From NCBI RefSeq assembly GCF_020532625.1, contig NZ_JAJAUY010000055.1, positions 1 to 36,305 of the forward strand: 36,305 nt of DNA. The letters are read 5' to 3'. The position numbers and the translations under genes are program-made. The number at the start of each line of letters is the position of its first letter. The stretch's first letter is position 1. Positions 34,710 to 36,305 of this stretch are shown here, piece after piece. Source of the stretch: Streptomyces antimicrobicus (GTDB lineage Bacteria; Actinomycetota; Actinomycetes; Streptomycetales; Streptomycetaceae). The notes beneath the pieces are model-generated. The model was not told where the DNA came from, made no database searches, and saw nothing but the letters and a program-made list of their open reading frames with translations.

Positions 34710-36145
34710 GCGAGCAGTTCCTCAAGGACGAGAAGCGCCCCACGACCCGACACGTCGACGCCGGGGACACCGGCTACAGCAAGTCGTTGAAAGCCCGGCA
34801 CGTCAACATGATCGCCATCGGAGGCGCGATCGGCACCGGGCTCTTCCTCGGCGCGGGCGGACGCCTCGCCGACGCCGGACCCTCCCTGTTCGTCGCCTAC
34901 GCCGTCTGCGGGATCTTCGCGTTCCTCGTCGTCCGCGCACTCGGCGAACTCGTGCTGTACCGGCCGTCCTCCGGCGCCTTCGTCTCCTACGCCCGGGAGT
35001 TCCTCGGGGAGAAGGGCGCGTACACCGCCGGCTGGATGTACTTCCTCAACTGGGCGACCACCGGCATCGCCGACATCACCGCCGTCGCCACGTACACCCA
35101 CTACTGGGGCCTGTTCTCCGACGTCCCGCAGTGGGTGATCGCGCTCGTGGCCCTGGCCGTGGTCCTCGCCGTGAACCTCATCTCGGTGCGGATCTTCGGC
35201 GAACTGGAGTTCTGGTTCGCCATCGTCAAGGTCAGCGCGCTGGTGGTCTTCATGGGCATCGGCATCTTCCTCCTGGTGACGCGGCACCCCGTCGACGGCG
35301 CCGTCCCCGGCCCGTCCCTGATCACCGACAACGGCGGGATCTTCCCCAACGGCCTGCTGCCCATGCTGCTGATCGTCCAGGGGGTCGTCTTCGCCTACGC
35401 CTCCGTCGAACTGGTCGGCGTCACGGCCGGTGAGACCGAGAACCCCGAGGAGATCATGCCGAAGGCGATCAACTCGATCATGTGGCGCGTGGGCCTCTTC
35501 TACGTCGGCTCGGTCCTCCTGCTGTCGATGCTGATGCCGTGGCACGGCTACAGCGCCGCCCAGAGTCCGTTCGTGACCGTGCTCTCCCACATCGGCGTCC
35601 CGGCGGCCGGCGACGTGATGAACCTCGTGGTCCTCACCGCCGCCATGTCCTCGCTCAACTCCGGCCTCTACTCCACCGGCCGCATCCTGCGCTCCATGGC
35701 CGTCAACGGTTCCGCCCCGCGCTTCACCGCACGGCTCAGCCGCAGCCAGGTGCCCTACGGCGGCATCCTGCTCACCAGCGGCATGTGCGTCCTCGGCGTC
35801 GGCCTCAACTACCTGGTCCCCGCGGACGCGTTCGAGATCGTGCTGAACCTCGCCGCCCTCGGCATCCTCGCCACCTGGGGCATGATCATGGTCTGCCACC
35901 TCCTCTTCTGGCGCCGGACCCGCGACGGCGAGCTGACGCGCCCCGCCTACCGCCTGCCCGGCTCCCCCTGGACCGAACTCGTGACGCTGGCCTTCCTCGC
36001 CTCCGTCCTGGTCCTCATGTACGCCGACGGCGGCGCCGCGCGCACCACCGTGCTGTGCGTGCCGCTGATCGCCGCGGCGCTGGTGGCCGGCTGGTACGCC
36101 GTCCGCGGCCGCGTGGCGCGCTCCGCCGCCCGGCACGAGGGCTGA
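34706..36145 (+). CDS. APC-superfamily amino acid permease (AnsP/GabP-like)
   Basis: This 479-residue membrane protein has about twelve hydrophobic segments. The N-terminal block GYSKSLKARHVNMIAIGGAIGTGLF (read as SLKARHVNMIAIGG then AIGTGLFLGAG) is the signature of the amino acid transporter family. GELVLYRPSSGAFVSYARE and VELVGVTAGETENPEEIMPKA also fit. Substrates in this branch include asparagine, GABA, proline and aromatic amino acids; the exact one cannot be read. The GTG start overlaps the FadR-type regulator stop by four bases, so the two form a coupled unit. Confidence 0.92.
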   Translation: MSEQFLKDEKRPTTRHVDAGDTGYSKSLKARHVNMIAIGGAIGTGLFLGAGGRLADAGPSLFVAYAVCGIFAFLVVRALGELVLYRPSSGAFVSYAREFLGEKGAYTAGWMYFLNWATTGIADITAVATYTHYWGLFSDVPQWVIALVALAVVLAVNLISVRIFGELEFWFAIVKVSALVVFMGIGIFLLVTRHPVDGAVPGPSLITDNGGIFPNGLLPMLLIVQGVVFAYASVELVGVTAGETENPEEIMPKAINSIMWRVGLFYVGSVLLLSMLMPWHGYSAAQSPFVTVLSHIGVPAAGDVMNLVVLTAAMSSLNSGLYSTGRILRSMAVNGSAPRFTARLSRSQVPYGGILLTSGMCVLGVGLNYLVPADAFEIVLNLAALGILATWGMIMVCHLLFWRRTRDGELTRPAYRLPGSPWTELVTLAFLASVLVLMYADGGAARTTVLCVPLIAAALVAGWYAVRGRVARSAARHEG

Positions 36146-36180
36146 GCCGACCACTCGCCCCGGCCCGGCCACCCGGCCCA

Positions 36181-36258
36181 CCCCGTGCCGGGCCGCGGGC
36201 TCACCCCGGCCGGGCGGCGAGCTCACCCCGTGCCGGGCCGCGGGCTCACCCCGGCCGG
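36181..36258. repeat. 45-bp tandem repeat after the permease
   Basis: The 33-base block starting CCCCGTGCCGGGCCGCGGGC at 36181 is repeated exactly at 36226, giving a period of 45. It contains nested GC-rich inverted repeats and may help terminate the permease transcript. Confidence 0.8.
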
Positions 36259-36262
36259 CCAC

Positions 36263-36305
<43 letters not shown>

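Overview
The window is very high-GC DNA with actinomycete-style genes: GTG starts, 4-base stop/start overlaps and GC-rich ribosome binding sites. The protein families (DUF1876, DUF1918, DUF2795, Rv1733c-like, tandem universal stress proteins, CBS-BON proteins) point to Streptomyces or a close relative such as Kitasatospora. No rRNA, tRNA, CRISPR array, insertion sequence or phage gene was seen. No gene-free stretch exceeds about 265 bases. The last ~40 bases are a C homopolymer that looks like a contig end.

Layout. (1) 1-3011: a 5'-truncated lipase-like hydrolase, then a P450-like protein behind an 18-bp tandem repeat. (2) 3012-4549: a PlsC-type acyltransferase on the minus strand, then two small plus-strand genes, one of them DUF2795. 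(3) 4550-5218: a CBS-BON protein. (4) 5454-10933: a tightly coupled plus-strand operon of zinc alcohol dehydrogenase, HTH-PNPOx fusion, beta-phosphoglucomutase-like HAD and GH65 phosphorylase, followed by a universal stress protein. (5) 11061-15165: flavodoxin, Rv1733c-like membrane protein, P2-type ATPase and DUF1876. (6) 15208-19076: a five-gene minus-strand run of CBS-BON, tandem Usp, CBS-BON, CBS-BON and Acg-type nitroreductase. (7) 19341-25844: two tandem Usp genes, a second P2-type ATPase, DUF1918 and a DevS-like GAF-GAF histidine kinase. (8) 25929-28501: a cyclic-nucleotide-binding-fold protein, a SHOCT membrane protein, a broken CBS gene and two more CBS-BON genes. (9) 28706-32363: a GNAT/NDP-forming acyl-CoA synthetase fusion and a two-TM potassium channel. 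(10) 32339-36145: an unrecognised 466-aa protein with a pentapeptide repeat tail, then a FadR-type regulator coupled to an amino acid permease.

Regions 3 to 9 read as one dormancy/redox-stress island. Many products have counterparts in the Mycobacterium tuberculosis DosR (DevR) regulon: DevS, Acg/Rv2032, CtpF, Rv1733c, Rv1738, tandem Usps and CBS proteins. Several promoter regions (about 5351, 10940, 19163, 19236, 26452 and 28611) carry a GC-rich 15-bp inverted repeat of form GGGNC-N5-GNCCC. At each there is a second, often weaker copy 20-21 bp further on. I infer that this is the operator of a DosR/OsdR-type response regulator whose gene is not in the window. The sensor kinase gene has no response regulator next to it.

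Taken together the genes suggest a shift to low-energy survival: phosphorolytic disaccharide use that saves ATP, alcohol/aldehyde redox balancing, flavin chemistry, two cation pumps, lysine acylation control by the GNAT-ACS fusion, possible ribosome protection (DUF1876), and adenylate sensing by many Usp and CBS proteins.
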